Program-made: the position numbers and the translations under genes | Part shown: piece by piece, positions 37,093 to 45,769 of the stretch | How positions within the stretch are numbered: the first letter of the stretch is position 1 | Layout of the letters: every line of letters starts with the position of its first letter | DNA from: Roseovarius indicus | Lineage (GTDB): Bacteria > Pseudomonadota > Alphaproteobacteria > Rhodobacterales > Rhodobacteraceae | NCBI RefSeq assembly: GCF_008728195.1 | Contig: NZ_CP031598.1 | Coordinates: forward strand, 372,001 to 436,000 | DNA: 64,000 bases | Direction of reading: 5' to 3' | Notes under the pieces: generated by a model | Seen by the model: the letters and a program-made list of their open reading frames with translations, nothing else | Told to the model about the DNA's origin: nothing | Database searches by the model: none

Positions 37093-38121
37093 TCAGGCGA
37101 TGGCCTGCCAGGCGAGCCCCGCGAGGACGGCGCCGGTGATTGCAAGGCCCAGGTAGGCCGCGAAAACCCGGGGTTTGACGAGGGCCCAGACGGCGATGGC
37201 AGCGGGGATGGAACTGACGCCGCCGGCGATGACGAAGCTCATGGCGGCGCCGTTGCTCATGCCCTGGGCCAGCAGCGCGTCGACCAGCGGCACGGCGGCA
37301 TAGCCGTTGAGATAGGCCGGGGCGCCGACGAGCGCGCCGAGGAGGATGGTGCCGAGGCCGTCGCCGCCTAGCAGGCCGGCGATCGCGTCGGCGGGGATGT
37401 ATTCCAGCATCAGGGCTTCGATGACATAGGCGAGCGCCAGCCATTTCAGCAGGAAGACCGCGTTGTCGAGGGCGCTGGCCTTGAAGGCGTCGGCGCGCTC
37501 GGTGTCTTGCCAGAAACGCCAGACGGGTTTGCCCTCGAAGGGTTTCTTCACGCCGCAGCACCCGCCGACCTGGGGCTTGTCGCGCAGCGGCTCGGTGAAG
37601 ACCGCCGAGCGGGCGGCGGCCATGGTGACGAACCCGCCGAAGAGGCCGAGGCCAATGGCGGCGAGGGTCTTAGCGACGGCGAAATCCCAGCCGAGCGTGC
37701 CTGAGGTGATGAGGAACATCGCCGGGTCCATGATGGGCGAGGCGAGCCAGAAAGCCATGACGGCGCCAAGCGGCGCGCCGAGGGCGAGCATGGCGGCGAT
37801 GAAGGGGATGACCTCGCAGGAGCAGAAGGGAGAGAGGCCGCCGAGGAGGGCGGCGAGGACGATCATGCGTGTCTGGCGGCCTTCGAAAGCTTTCGCCAGC
37901 AACGTCTCGGCGCCGGTGGCCTTCATGAAGGCCACGGCGAGCACGGCGAAGGCGATGAAGGGCGCGGTGTGCCAGAGGGCGTTGGCGGCGAAGGCGAGGG
38001 TGGGACGGAATTGGATGGGGTCGAAGAAGGCTGTCAGCGCGAGGATGACGCCGAGGGCGAGCCAGGCCTTGTCGGTCTTCTGCCACCAGAGGCGGGCGGC
38101 CGGGAGGGAGATGTCAGTCAT
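37093..38121 (-). CDS. ArsP/DUF318-type permease
   Basis: The 342-residue permease has eight or so helices. The hallmark LSPFCSCEVIPF (about residues 95-106) carries the conserved Cys pair of the ArsP / SO_0444-like family. A cytosolic loop contains GGCCGVKKP, a likely soft-metal site. Such permeases export methylarsenite or copper/zinc-type thiophilic ions. Its ATG lies within the end of the ArsR-type gene, so the pair is one operon. Which metal is transported cannot be told. Confidence 0.85.
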   Translation of the reverse strand: MTDISLPAARLWWQKTDKAWLALGVILALTAFFDPIQFRPTLAFAANALWHTAPFIAFAVLAVAFMKATGAETLLAKAFEGRQTRMIVLAALLGGLSPFCSCEVIPFIAAMLALGAPLGAVMAFWLASPIMDPAMFLITSGTLGWDFAVAKTLAAIGLGLFGGFVTMAAARSAVFTEPLRDKPQVGGCCGVKKPFEGKPVWRFWQDTERADAFKASALDNAVFLLKWLALAYVIEALMLEYIPADAIAGLLGGDGLGTILLGALVGAPAYLNGYAAVPLVDALLAQGMSNGAAMSFVIAGGVSSIPAAIAVWALVKPRVFAAYLGLAITGAVLAGLAWQAIA

Positions 38122-38455
38122 GGGCGTGATCCGCGGGGTTGGGGCTGTCGGCGCAGCATTCGCGCAGCAGGAAATCGGAGAGGGCGCGCAGTTCGTCATA
38201 GGCGACGGCGGCGCAGATGATGCTTCGGCCCTGCTTTTCCTGGGTAACGAGGCCGGCCTGGGCGAGAATTTTCATGTGGTGGGTGAGCGTCGAGCCGGTG
38301 ACGCCGGTGCGTTGGCCCAGCTCGCCGATGGTCAGGCCGTCGGTGCCGGCGCGGACGAGGCTGCGCAGGACGGCGAGGCGCTGTTCGCTGCCGAGCGCGG
38401 CGAAGGTGGAGGCGGCGAGGGCGAGGTCGTGATCGGAGATGGGTGACTGTTTCAT
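38114..38455 (-). CDS. ArsR-family transcriptional repressor
   Basis: This 113-residue winged-helix regulator has the ArsR core (LGSEQRLAVLRSLVRAGTDG, then TGSTLTHHMKILAQAGLV as recognition helix) and a Cys-containing C-terminus (RECCADS) that may sense thiophilic metalloid. The usual ELCVCDL site is missing, so sensing would use the C-terminal Cys pair. It overlaps the permease gene by 8 bases and probably represses it from the inverted repeat just upstream. Confidence 0.88.
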   Translation of the reverse strand: MKQSPISDHDLALAASTFAALGSEQRLAVLRSLVRAGTDGLTIGELGQRTGVTGSTLTHHMKILAQAGLVTQEKQGRSIICAAVAYDELRALSDFLLRECCADSPNPADHAHD

Positions 38456-38467
38456 GATTCTAGAATG

Positions 38468-38504
38468 ATCGAAATATTTGCGCGCCGGCAAGCGTTATTT
38501 CGAT
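38468..38504. promoter_or_regulatory. ArsR-type operator
   Basis: ATCGAAATA (38468-38476) and TATTTCGAT (38496-38504) form a perfect 9-base inverted repeat with a 19-base spacer, beginning 13 bases upstream of the arsR start. Position and AT-rich arms fit autorepression by the ArsR-type protein. Confidence 0.55.
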
Positions 38505-38550
38505 ATTTGTCGAACTGTCCGCTCGTCACGCCCTTGCAGGCGTGCCTCGC

Positions 38551-39240
38551 TCAGGTCTCGGAGGCGCGGGTCAGCGACAGGCGCGCGGTTTCGAGATGTT
38601 CCTTCATGATGTTCGCCGCGCGCTCGGGTTCCCGCGTGCGGATGGCGTTCATGATCTGACGGTGCTGGACGTTGTAGGTGCGGATGGTTTGGGCATCGAG
38701 CGTCAGATGGCGCATCCGGGTCCAGTCATCCTCGCTCCGGACATTGCCGATCTGGTCGATGATCCAGATCAGCAGGCCGTTGCGCGTCGAATCGACAAGC
38801 GCGCGGTGAAACTCGGTATCGGCCTCGGAGAAGGCGACCGGGTCTTCGGTGCACTCCTCCATCCGGGTGCAGAGCTCTTCCATGCGGTCGAAATCGGTGT
38901 GCCGGCCATGCAGCACGGCGAGGCGGCAGACATGCGGTTCCAGCGCGAATCGGGTGTCCATCAGTTCGAGCGGGGTGGCGTTCTCGATGGCGTCCGTGGT
39001 CGAGCGATCTGGTTTGTGAACCACATATGTACCGCTGCCGGCGCGAATCTCGACATAGCCTTCCTGTTCAAGCCGGGTCAGCGCCTTGCGGATCGTGCCC
39101 CGTGCGGCACCATAGGTTTCCGCCAGGACTCGCTCCGGCGGCAGGCGGTCGTGCAGCTGCAGATTTCCCTTTGAAATCTCGCGCCTTACCAGTGCCGCGA
39201 TGTCGGCTGCTCCCAGTTTCTGATCGCTCGATGCACTCAT
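38551..39240 (-). CDS. GntR-family regulator (FadR/FCD subfamily)
   Basis: The 229-residue repressor has an N-terminal winged helix (LPPERVLAETYGAARGTIRK then ALTRLEQEGYVEIRAGSGTYV) and a C-terminal FCD ligand domain with the metal-binding positions D-x3-H (DTEFHRALV) and two later His. It is divergent from the glutamine-synthetase-like gene and probably controls the 39.6-46.3 kb operon in response to a carboxylate or amine-derived ligand. Confidence 0.9.
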   Translation of the reverse strand: MSASSDQKLGAADIAALVRREISKGNLQLHDRLPPERVLAETYGAARGTIRKALTRLEQEGYVEIRAGSGTYVVHKPDRSTTDAIENATPLELMDTRFALEPHVCRLAVLHGRHTDFDRMEELCTRMEECTEDPVAFSEADTEFHRALVDSTRNGLLIWIIDQIGNVRSEDDWTRMRHLTLDAQTIRTYNVQHRQIMNAIRTREPERAANIMKEHLETARLSLTRASET

Positions 39241-39257
39241 ACACGCCCTCCCTCGAA

Positions 39258-39332
39258 TGGTCCAAAGTTATACCAAAACGATGAAATTTCCAGCATAAAC
39301 TTACCTATTGGATCAAAAGTGGTTGACTTTTG
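39258..39332. promoter_or_regulatory. divergent control region with two inverted repeats
   Basis: A GntR-like TGGT-N10-ACCA (39258-39275) and a perfect arm pair CAAAAGT-N5-ACTTTTG (39314-39332) lie just upstream of the FCD regulator. Both are candidate operators for it. The remaining gap up to 39621 shows no gene and no clear terminator. Confidence 0.45.
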
Positions 39333-39621
39333 GCCGACGCAGCGGAAAGCTTTATTCACGCGGTAAACCTCCGCGCCGGACGTGTCGCGGACGGTAACAC
39401 TTTTGTTTGGGAGTGCTCCATGGCGGCACATCTGGAACAAACGAATGCTCGGGTCATGCACCCATCTTTACATGCGATGCGCGTCGCAGGGAAGCTGCGC
39501 ACCTTTCTCGATCTCCGGGGCATGGACCGGACATGACAGGATTGGTTCACGCAACTTAAGGGCCAAAACGCCGCCGAATGGCATCAGACCAGAGGTGGCA
39601 CAACCATCAGGGAGCAAGAAA

Positions 39622-41100
39622 GTGGCTGAAATGGATATTGAAAAGTTCGTCGAGGCGCCGGGCCGCGACGAAAAGATCAAGGAAGTTCGGAAGAAGATCG
39701 ACGAGCTGGGTATCGAATATCTCTACCTGCAGTTTGTCTCTGTCACCGGCAAGATCATGGGCAAGGGGATCCCGGCCGATCACTGGGAACAGGTCGCCAA
39801 GAAGGGCTTCCAGCTCGTCTACGGCGCGACGATGAACCTCTTCCTGAACCGGGCGGGCGACTACTTGGGCTATGGCCCGGAAGCGGCCGAGCTGGTCGGT
39901 ATTCCCGAGCCGGAAACCTTCATGCAGCTGCCCTGGGCGCCGGAAATCGGCCGGTTCTACTGCACGCTGTTCCGCAACCGAGAGGAAAAGGTTGATCCGG
40001 GTGCATACCTGACGTCGGATTGCCGCGGCAACCTGCGCCGTCTGCACGAGGAATTCACCAAGAAGCACGGCACCAAGCTGCGGATCGGCACCGAGCCCGA
40101 GATGATGTGGCTGAAGTTCGACGAGAACGGCAAGCCGAAGGACGGCTATTCCAAGCCCTATTGCTATCACATCGACCAGTTCGAGAGCCTGCGGCCGGTG
40201 TCGCTCCAGGTGATCCGCTATGCCCGCAAGATGGGCCTCGACATGATCCAGGGCGACCACGAGGACGCGCCCGGTCAGCTCGAGCTCAACTGGATGTTCG
40301 ACGACGTGTTGCGCAATGCCGACCGTCTGACCACCTATCGCCAGATCTGCGCCCAGGTGGCGCGCGAGAACGGCATTTTCGCCTGCTTCATGACCAAGCC
40401 CTTCATGGGGGTTTCGGCCAGCGGCTGTCACCACAACATGAGCCTGTGGCGCGGTGGCGAGGACGAGTTCGTCAAGTGCGGCAACAACCCCGACGACCTG
40501 CCGGGGATGGCCGACAACTACATGTACGTGAAAGGCGGCGAGAACACCTTCATGCCCGACACCGACGACCCGCAGATGCCGGGCACCGAAGGTCTGAAGG
40601 CGATCGGCGGCGTGGTGCATCACCTGCAGGCGCTCACCGCGATCGGCTGTTCGACGGTGAACTCCTACCGCCGGCTGTGGGACACGGGCTTCTGGGCGCC
40701 GGTCTTCTCTGACTGGGGCTTCCAGAACCGGACGACCGGCCTGCGGGTTTCGGCGCCCGGCCGCTTCGAGTACCGTTCGGTCGACTCGATGGTGAACCCC
40801 TACCTGATGGGCTCGACCCTGCTGGCGGCGATGGATGACGGGCTGGAGAACAGCCTCGACCCGGGCAAGCCGGAAGAGCGCAACATCTACGAGGCGATGG
40901 AGCAAGGCAAGGAAGTGAAGAAGCTTCCGATGAGCCTTGGCGAGGCGCTCGACAAGCTTGCGGCGAGCGATGTCGTCCAGCGCGGTCTGCCGGGCGAGAT
41001 GTACCGTCTCTACGACGAGTACAAGCGCGACGAGTTCGCCCGCTTCATGTCGACCGTCACCGAGTGGGACAACGAAATGTACATGGAATGTCTGCCCTGA
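39622..41100 (+). CDS. glutamine-synthetase-family gamma-glutamyl amide ligase
   Basis: The 492-residue GS-fold enzyme would join the gamma-carboxyl of glutamate to ammonia or an amine using ATP. Active-site segments are intact: GTEPEMMW, GDHEDAPGQLELNW, FMTKPFMGVSASGCHHNMSL, NSYRRLW, and APGRFEYRSVDSMVNPYL. It starts at GTG 39622 (GGGAG 7 bases upstream; ATG 39631 is possible). Followed by an amidotransferase and glutamate-synthase-like proteins, it recalls gmaS-mgsABC (methylamine) or glnT-glxBCD blocks, and PuuA-type ligases. The substrate amine is not determined. Confidence 0.85.
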   Translation: MAEMDIEKFVEAPGRDEKIKEVRKKIDELGIEYLYLQFVSVTGKIMGKGIPADHWEQVAKKGFQLVYGATMNLFLNRAGDYLGYGPEAAELVGIPEPETFMQLPWAPEIGRFYCTLFRNREEKVDPGAYLTSDCRGNLRRLHEEFTKKHGTKLRIGTEPEMMWLKFDENGKPKDGYSKPYCYHIDQFESLRPVSLQVIRYARKMGLDMIQGDHEDAPGQLELNWMFDDVLRNADRLTTYRQICAQVARENGIFACFMTKPFMGVSASGCHHNMSLWRGGEDEFVKCGNNPDDLPGMADNYMYVKGGENTFMPDTDDPQMPGTEGLKAIGGVVHHLQALTAIGCSTVNSYRRLWDTGFWAPVFSDWGFQNRTTGLRVSAPGRFEYRSVDSMVNPYLMGSTLLAAMDDGLENSLDPGKPEERNIYEAMEQGKEVKKLPMSLGEALDKLAASDVVQRGLPGEMYRLYDEYKRDEFARFMSTVTEWDNEMYMECLP

Positions 41101-41114
41101 GGCATTCCATCCTC

Positions 41115-41150
41115 AAGGCGGCAGGTGACCCTCTTGCCTGCCGCCTTTCT
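41115..41150 (+). terminator. intra-operon terminator/attenuator after the GS-like gene
   Basis: A perfect 11-base stem AAGGCGGCAGG/CCTGCCGCCTT with an 11-base loop, followed by TCTT, lies 14 bases after the stop codon. It likely lowers expression of downstream genes relative to the ligase, or stabilises the upstream mRNA. Confidence 0.65.
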
Positions 41151-41195
41151 TGAACAGCAACGCGACAACCAGACAACCAAAGGAGGCGCATCCAG

Positions 41196-42131
41196 ATGTG
41201 CGGAATTGCTGGATTGATCCACAAGGGCAAGAGCGCAAACGTCGGGTCGGAAATGACCCTGATGTTGCAGGCCCTGAAACACCGAGGACCGGACAGCACC
41301 GGGTATGCGGTCTACGGCGAGCCGAAGGAAGGCGAGTATATCATGCGCCTCAAGGTCGCCGAGGCCGAAGACCGGGCGCGCGGCCACAGCGTGCACAAGC
41401 TGATTTCCGACCGCATCGCCGCGGTCGACGAAATCCTGGGCGAGCATGACGTGACCGTGAAATCGAAGAACGCGGTGACCGAATACGCCCTGCGTTACGT
41501 GCTGAGTGATATCGACGACACCGGCAAGCTGGCCGGCCGCCTCGAGGAGATCGAGGGCGTCGAGATCCTGTCCTTCGGCAACGGGCTCGAACTGATCAAG
41601 GACCTGGGCGACGCCACCGTGGTTTCGAACCAATACGGCCTGAACGAGTTCAAGGGCACGCACGGCATCGGCCACACGCGGATGGCGACAGAGTCGGATG
41701 TCGACATCAAGTCGGCGCACCCCTACTGGGCCTTCCCCTATAACGACGTGAGCGTCGTCCATAACGGGCAGATCACCAACTACTGGATCATGCGCCGCGA
41801 GATGGAACGCAAGGGCCATCGTTTCATGTCGAACTGCGACAGCGAGCTGCTGGCGGTCTACACGGCCCACAACCTTGCCAATGGCGTGTCGCTCGAGGAC
41901 AGCCTGAAGCAGTCGATCCAGGAGATCGACGGCGTCTTCACTTACCTCGTGGCGACCAAGGACCAGCTGGGCATGGCCAAGGATACGATGGCCGCCAAAC
42001 CGCTGGTTCTGTACGAATCCGATGATCTGATCGCGATGGCCTCGGAAGAGGTGGCGATCCGGGCAATCCTTCCCGAAGAGATCGATACGACAGACCCTTA
42101 TGACGAGGAGGTTCGGGTATGGCAGGCGTAA
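41196..42131 (+). CDS. class II glutamine amidotransferase domain protein (GlxB/MgsA-like)
   Basis: This 311-residue Ntn-type glutaminase subunit has the nucleophile Cys2 after Met removal (MCGIAGL), then KHRGPDSTG, GIGHTRMATES, VVHNGQITN and the NCDSE glutamine-site motif. It releases ammonia from glutamine (or an alkylamine from gamma-glutamyl amide, in MgsA) for the FMN subunit. An insert of about 65 residues follows the first beta-strands. It overlaps the next gene by 13 bases, so the subunits are coupled. Confidence 0.88.
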   Translation: MCGIAGLIHKGKSANVGSEMTLMLQALKHRGPDSTGYAVYGEPKEGEYIMRLKVAEAEDRARGHSVHKLISDRIAAVDEILGEHDVTVKSKNAVTEYALRYVLSDIDDTGKLAGRLEEIEGVEILSFGNGLELIKDLGDATVVSNQYGLNEFKGTHGIGHTRMATESDVDIKSAHPYWAFPYNDVSVVHNGQITNYWIMRREMERKGHRFMSNCDSELLAVYTAHNLANGVSLEDSLKQSIQEIDGVFTYLVATKDQLGMAKDTMAAKPLVLYESDDLIAMASEEVAIRAILPEEIDTTDPYDEEVRVWQA

Positions 42132-42988
42132 CCGACGAAGAACTCAAGCAGATGACCCAGGAAGAGCGGGTCACCGCTCTGGGGATGCGCACCGAACAGC
42201 TGACGGGCAAGTCGCTCTATGTCGAATTCGACCCCGATGCCGAGGAACGCTTTACCTACCCCTGGGCGCCAGATGTCGACTTCAACAAGCGCACCGAGCT
42301 TGATACCGACAAGATGACCACGACCGAGGTGAACAGCTCCATCCGCGAGCTGATGCGCGAGGGCTATGGCACGATCGTGCTGCAGAACCCGCGCGGCAAG
42401 CACAGCCTTGGCGTCGGTATCCTGAGCCGGCTCAACCTGATCATCGAGGGCTCCTGCGGGTATTTCGGCGTGGGCCTCATCGACGGGCCGAACGTGCGGA
42501 TCACCGGCCGGGTCGGCTGGTCCTGCGGTGAGAACATGATGGCGGGCACCATCGTCATCGAGAAGAACGCAGGCTCGACTTTCGGCGCGGCGATGCGCGG
42601 CGGCGATCTTGTCTGCCGCGGCTCGGTGGGTTCGCGCACGGGGATCGATCAGAAGGGCGGCACGATCATCGTCGGTGGCGACACCGGCGCACTGTCGGGC
42701 TTCATGATGCAACGCGGGCGGATGGTTGTCTGCGGCAATGCCGGAAAGAACCTCGGCGACTCGATGTATGACGGCACGATCTACGTGGGCGGCGAAATCA
42801 AGTCGCTCGGCGTCGATGCCGTCGAGGCCGAGCTGACCGATCTCGACAAGAAGTGGCTGACACGCAAGCTCACGCAGTACGGGCTGATGCCCGACAAGGG
42901 CGTCGATCACTTCACCAAGGTCGTGGCCGGCAAGCAGCTGTGGAACTACGACAACCTCGAACCGACCGAGAAGAAATTGATCCTGTAA
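42119..42988 (+). CDS. GXGXG-domain glutamate synthase-like subunit (GlxC/MgsB-like)
   Basis: The 289-residue protein's central part (about 95-240) is a right-handed beta-helix of the glutamate synthase alpha-subunit C-terminal type, with repeated G-x-G-x-G-like turns (GSCGYFGVGL, GRVGWSCGENM, GSTFGAAMRGGD, GGTIIVGGDTG). It has no catalytic centre of its own and organises the tunnel between amidotransferase and FMN subunit. The N-terminal ~90 residues are an extra helical part. Confidence 0.88.
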   Translation: MAGVTDEELKQMTQEERVTALGMRTEQLTGKSLYVEFDPDAEERFTYPWAPDVDFNKRTELDTDKMTTTEVNSSIRELMREGYGTIVLQNPRGKHSLGVGILSRLNLIIEGSCGYFGVGLIDGPNVRITGRVGWSCGENMMAGTIVIEKNAGSTFGAAMRGGDLVCRGSVGSRTGIDQKGGTIIVGGDTGALSGFMMQRGRMVVCGNAGKNLGDSMYDGTIYVGGEIKSLGVDAVEAELTDLDKKWLTRKLTQYGLMPDKGVDHFTKVVAGKQLWNYDNLEPTEKKLIL

Positions 42989-42990
42989 AA

Positions 42991-43036
42991 GGGTGGGTTG
43001 GCACCCACCCTACGGGGTCGGGGGCGCCAACCGCCG
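42991..43036. repeat. REPIN-like paired palindrome, copy 1
   Basis: The palindrome GGGTGGGTTGGCACCCACCC followed by TACG (42991-43014) is trailed by a degraded inverted partner (about 43015-43036, GTCGGGGGCGCCAACCGCC). It sits in the gap before the FMN-subunit gene. The same unit recurs at 44426 and 49716. Confidence 0.65.
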
Positions 43037-43059
43037 CACACGGATAAGGAGACACGACA

Positions 43060-44424
43060 ATGGCTGACGGCGATCTGCCACAGAAAAAGCCCCTGGGCCG
43101 CGACAATTACCGGCTGGGCGACAGCTTCATCTTCCCGCCCAACGTGATGGACGACATCCACATCAAGTCCGAGCTTGGCCGCTACCGGATGCGGGGGTTC
43201 TCGCTGTTCAAGAAAATCCCGCACTGGGATGACCTGACCTTCCTTCCCGGCACGCTGACGCGGTTCGTGATCGAGGGCTACCGCGAGAAATGCGAGACCA
43301 AGACGGTGATCGGCCCGCGCGCCAAGAAGCCGCTGGAGCTGGATATTCCGGTCTATATCACCGGCATGTCCTTCGGCGCGCTCAGCTACGAGGCGAAAAC
43401 CGCGCTGGCACGGGGCGCCACGATGGCGGGCACGGCGACCTGCTCGGGCGAGGGCGGCATGATCCCCGATGAGCGGCGCTACAGCTCGAAATGGTTCTAC
43501 CAGTGCATCCAGTCGCGCTATGGCTTCAACCCGAACCACCTGATCCTCGCCGATGGCTGCGAGTTCTTCATCGGGCAGGGCTGTAAAGTCGGCCTTGGCG
43601 GCCACCTGATGGGTCAGAAAGTGACCGACCAGGTTGCCGAGATGCGCTCGCTGCCCGCCGGCATCGACCAGCGCTCACCCGCCCGTCACCCCGACTGGCT
43701 CGGCCCGGATGACCTTGCACTGAAGATCCAGGAGATCCGCGAGGCGACCGACTGGCAGATCCCGATCCAGCTCAAGCTGGGCGCGGCGCGGGTCTATGAC
43801 GACGTGCGCATGGCGGTGAAGTGTGACCCCGACAGCATCTATATCGACGGGATGGAAGGCGGCACCGGCGCCGGCCCGCACCTTGCCACCGAGGATACCG
43901 GCGTGCCGGGCATGGCCGCCATCCGCCAGGCGCGGAAGGCGATCGACGACCTTGGCAAGCGCGGCGAGATCAGCCTTGTCTATGCGGGCGGCATCCGCAA
44001 TGGCGCCGACGTGGCGAAAGCCATCGCGCTGGGCGCCGACGCCATCGCCATCGGCCACTCGGCGATGATGGCGCTGAACTGCAACAAGGACATCCCCGAG
44101 GCCAACTATCCCGAAGAGATCGGCGCGGAGCCCGGTTACTGCTACCACTGCCACACGGGCCGCTGCCCGGTCGGCGTGGCGACGCAGGACCCCAAGCTGC
44201 GCGAACGGCTTGATCCGGATGCGGCGGCGGAACGTGTCTACAACTTCCTCCACACGCTCACCATCGAGGCGCAGCTCTTCGCCCGCGCCTGTGGCAAGAC
44301 CTACATCCACTCGCTGGAGCCCGAGGATATTGCCGCGCTGACGATGGAAGCCTCGGCCATGGCCGGTGTGCCGCTTGCGGGCACCAACCATACCGTGGGC
44401 GTCGAGGATTATCACCACTTCTAA
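43060..44424 (+). CDS. FMN-binding glutamate synthase-like protein (GlxD/MgsC-like)
   Basis: This 454-residue TIM-barrel flavoprotein corresponds to the FMN domain of glutamate synthase. ITGMSFGALSYEAKTALARG and GEGGM bind FMN and oxoglutarate. IYIDGMEGGTGAGP, LVYAGGIRNGADVAKAIALG and the [3Fe-4S]-type cysteines in CYHCHTGRCPVGV are conserved. With the two upstream proteins it forms a three-subunit complex that would make glutamate or an N-alkylglutamate from oxoglutarate. A REPIN-like element precedes it. Confidence 0.9.
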   Translation: MADGDLPQKKPLGRDNYRLGDSFIFPPNVMDDIHIKSELGRYRMRGFSLFKKIPHWDDLTFLPGTLTRFVIEGYREKCETKTVIGPRAKKPLELDIPVYITGMSFGALSYEAKTALARGATMAGTATCSGEGGMIPDERRYSSKWFYQCIQSRYGFNPNHLILADGCEFFIGQGCKVGLGGHLMGQKVTDQVAEMRSLPAGIDQRSPARHPDWLGPDDLALKIQEIREATDWQIPIQLKLGAARVYDDVRMAVKCDPDSIYIDGMEGGTGAGPHLATEDTGVPGMAAIRQARKAIDDLGKRGEISLVYAGGIRNGADVAKAIALGADAIAIGHSAMMALNCNKDIPEANYPEEIGAEPGYCYHCHTGRCPVGVATQDPKLRERLDPDAAAERVYNFLHTLTIEAQLFARACGKTYIHSLEPEDIAALTMEASAMAGVPLAGTNHTVGVEDYHHF

Positions 44425-44425
44425 G

Positions 44426-44478
44426 CGGTGGGTTGTCACCCACCCTACGGCTTGACCGTGGGGTGGGCGGACCCCACC
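44426..44478. repeat. REPIN-like paired palindrome, copy 2
   Basis: CGGTGGGTTGTCACCCACCC with TACGG (44426-44450) and an inverted partner GGGGTGGGCGGACCCCACC (44460-44478) fill the gap between the FMN-subunit gene and the 137-residue gene. Confidence 0.65.
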
Positions 44479-44500
44479 TTTCCGACAAGGAGAGACACAA

Positions 44501-44914
44501 ATGGCTGGAACACAGTACCGCGGCTCGGAGATCACCGATGTCGACCAGTTCCTGAAAGACGCCGACGGGCTTGGCTCGGAGCGCGAGAAGGAAATCGGCC
44601 AGCATATCGGCTATCGCTACGACGTGAACCTGGTGCCGGATTACGACCGGATCACCCCTTATCTTCAGAAATACATGGAGGTCATGGGCTGGGACGACCT
44701 GAACTGGCTGGAAGACGTGCACATGGGCTATGAAGAAGGCGCCCCTGCCGTGTTCGACCGGAACAACAATGGCTGGATCCGCGTGCCCGACACGCTCGAT
44801 CTGCCCGACAACCAGCAGGATCGGGACATGATCGCGCGCGAGCTTCTTCTGAAGTTCCAGATGTCCGACCGGCACCCGCTGGTGGCGCTGCGCAAGGCTT
44901 ACATGAAGTTCTGA
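44501..44914 (+). CDS. unrecognised 137-residue operon protein
   Basis: This soluble, acidic protein is rich in Asp, Tyr and aromatic residues (DVNLVPDYDRITPYLQKYME; VMGWDDLNWLEDVHMGYEEG) and has no Cys, signal or transmembrane segment. I recognise no family. It has a good AAGGAGAG ribosome site and lies 6 bases before the amidase gene inside the GS/GltS-like operon, so it is probably a real accessory subunit or enzyme of this pathway. Confidence 0.7.
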   Translation: MAGTQYRGSEITDVDQFLKDADGLGSEREKEIGQHIGYRYDVNLVPDYDRITPYLQKYMEVMGWDDLNWLEDVHMGYEEGAPAVFDRNNNGWIRVPDTLDLPDNQQDRDMIARELLLKFQMSDRHPLVALRKAYMKF

Positions 44915-44920
44915 AGCATC

Positions 44921-45769
44921 ATGCCGCGCCCGCTCGATATCGCCTGTCTTCAGACACGGCCCCGGCCCGAGTTCCGCCCGGCGCTGGACGAGGCCTTGCC
45001 CCTGGCCGACACGGCGGCGCGGGCGGGCGCGGATATTCTCTTTCTGCCGGAATATTGCGGCGGGCTGCAATCCGAGGGGTCGGCCTTGACGCCGCCTTCT
45101 GCGCCGGAGTCAGAGCACCCTTTCCTGCAAGAGATGCAGGGCTTTGCGCGCGACCGGAAGATCTGGATCAACCTCGGCTCCATCGCCGTGGACGGGCCCG
45201 ACGGGCGGATCATCAACCGCGGGTTCATGCTGGACGATTCGGGCGAAATTCGCGGGCGCTACGACAAGATCAACATGTTCGACATCCAGCTGTCGGAAAC
45301 CGAGGTCTATCACGAAAGCGCTCGGGTGAGCCCGGGCTCGAAGGCGGTGATCCATGACACGCCCTTCGCCCGGATCGGGCACACGATCTGTTACGACCTG
45401 CGCTTTCCGCAGCTGTTCCGCACGCTGGCGCAGGCCGGGGCGGAGATCCTCATTTGCCCGGCGGCCTTTACGAAGAAGACCGGCGAAGCGCATTGGCATG
45501 TGCTGAACCGGGCCCGCGCCATCGAGACCACCCGTTTCGTCATTTCCGCCTGTGCCATCGGCCCGGTGCCGGGGGGCGGGGAGTGTTACGGTCATTCGCT
45601 GGTGGTCAGCCCGTGGGGCGAGGTGATCAGCGATGGCGGCACCATTCCCGGCGTTGTGCAGGCGCGCATCGACCTTGATGCCGTGGCCGAGGCCGAGGGC
45701 CGCGTGCCCAGCCTGATGAACGACCGGCCCTTCACCCTTTCCCATTCCTCCCACAGGAGCGTTGCATGA
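44921..45769 (+). CDS. carbon-nitrogen hydrolase (nitrilase superfamily amidase)
   Basis: The 282-residue enzyme has the complete catalytic triad Glu44 (LFLPEYCG), Lys116 (GRYDKINMFD) and Cys157 (HTICYDLRFP). The layout is closest to omega-amidase/deaminated-glutathione-amidase (Nit1/Nit2) types, which hydrolyse gamma-amides of oxo-dicarboxylates. In this operon it could cleave a gamma-glutamyl or oxoglutaramate-type amide. It overlaps the next gene by 4 bases. Confidence 0.9.
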   Translation: MPRPLDIACLQTRPRPEFRPALDEALPLADTAARAGADILFLPEYCGGLQSEGSALTPPSAPESEHPFLQEMQGFARDRKIWINLGSIAVDGPDGRIINRGFMLDDSGEIRGRYDKINMFDIQLSETEVYHESARVSPGSKAVIHDTPFARIGHTICYDLRFPQLFRTLAQAGAEILICPAAFTKKTGEAHWHVLNRARAIETTRFVISACAIGPVPGGGECYGHSLVVSPWGEVISDGGTIPGVVQARIDLDAVAEAEGRVPSLMNDRPFTLSHSSHRSVA

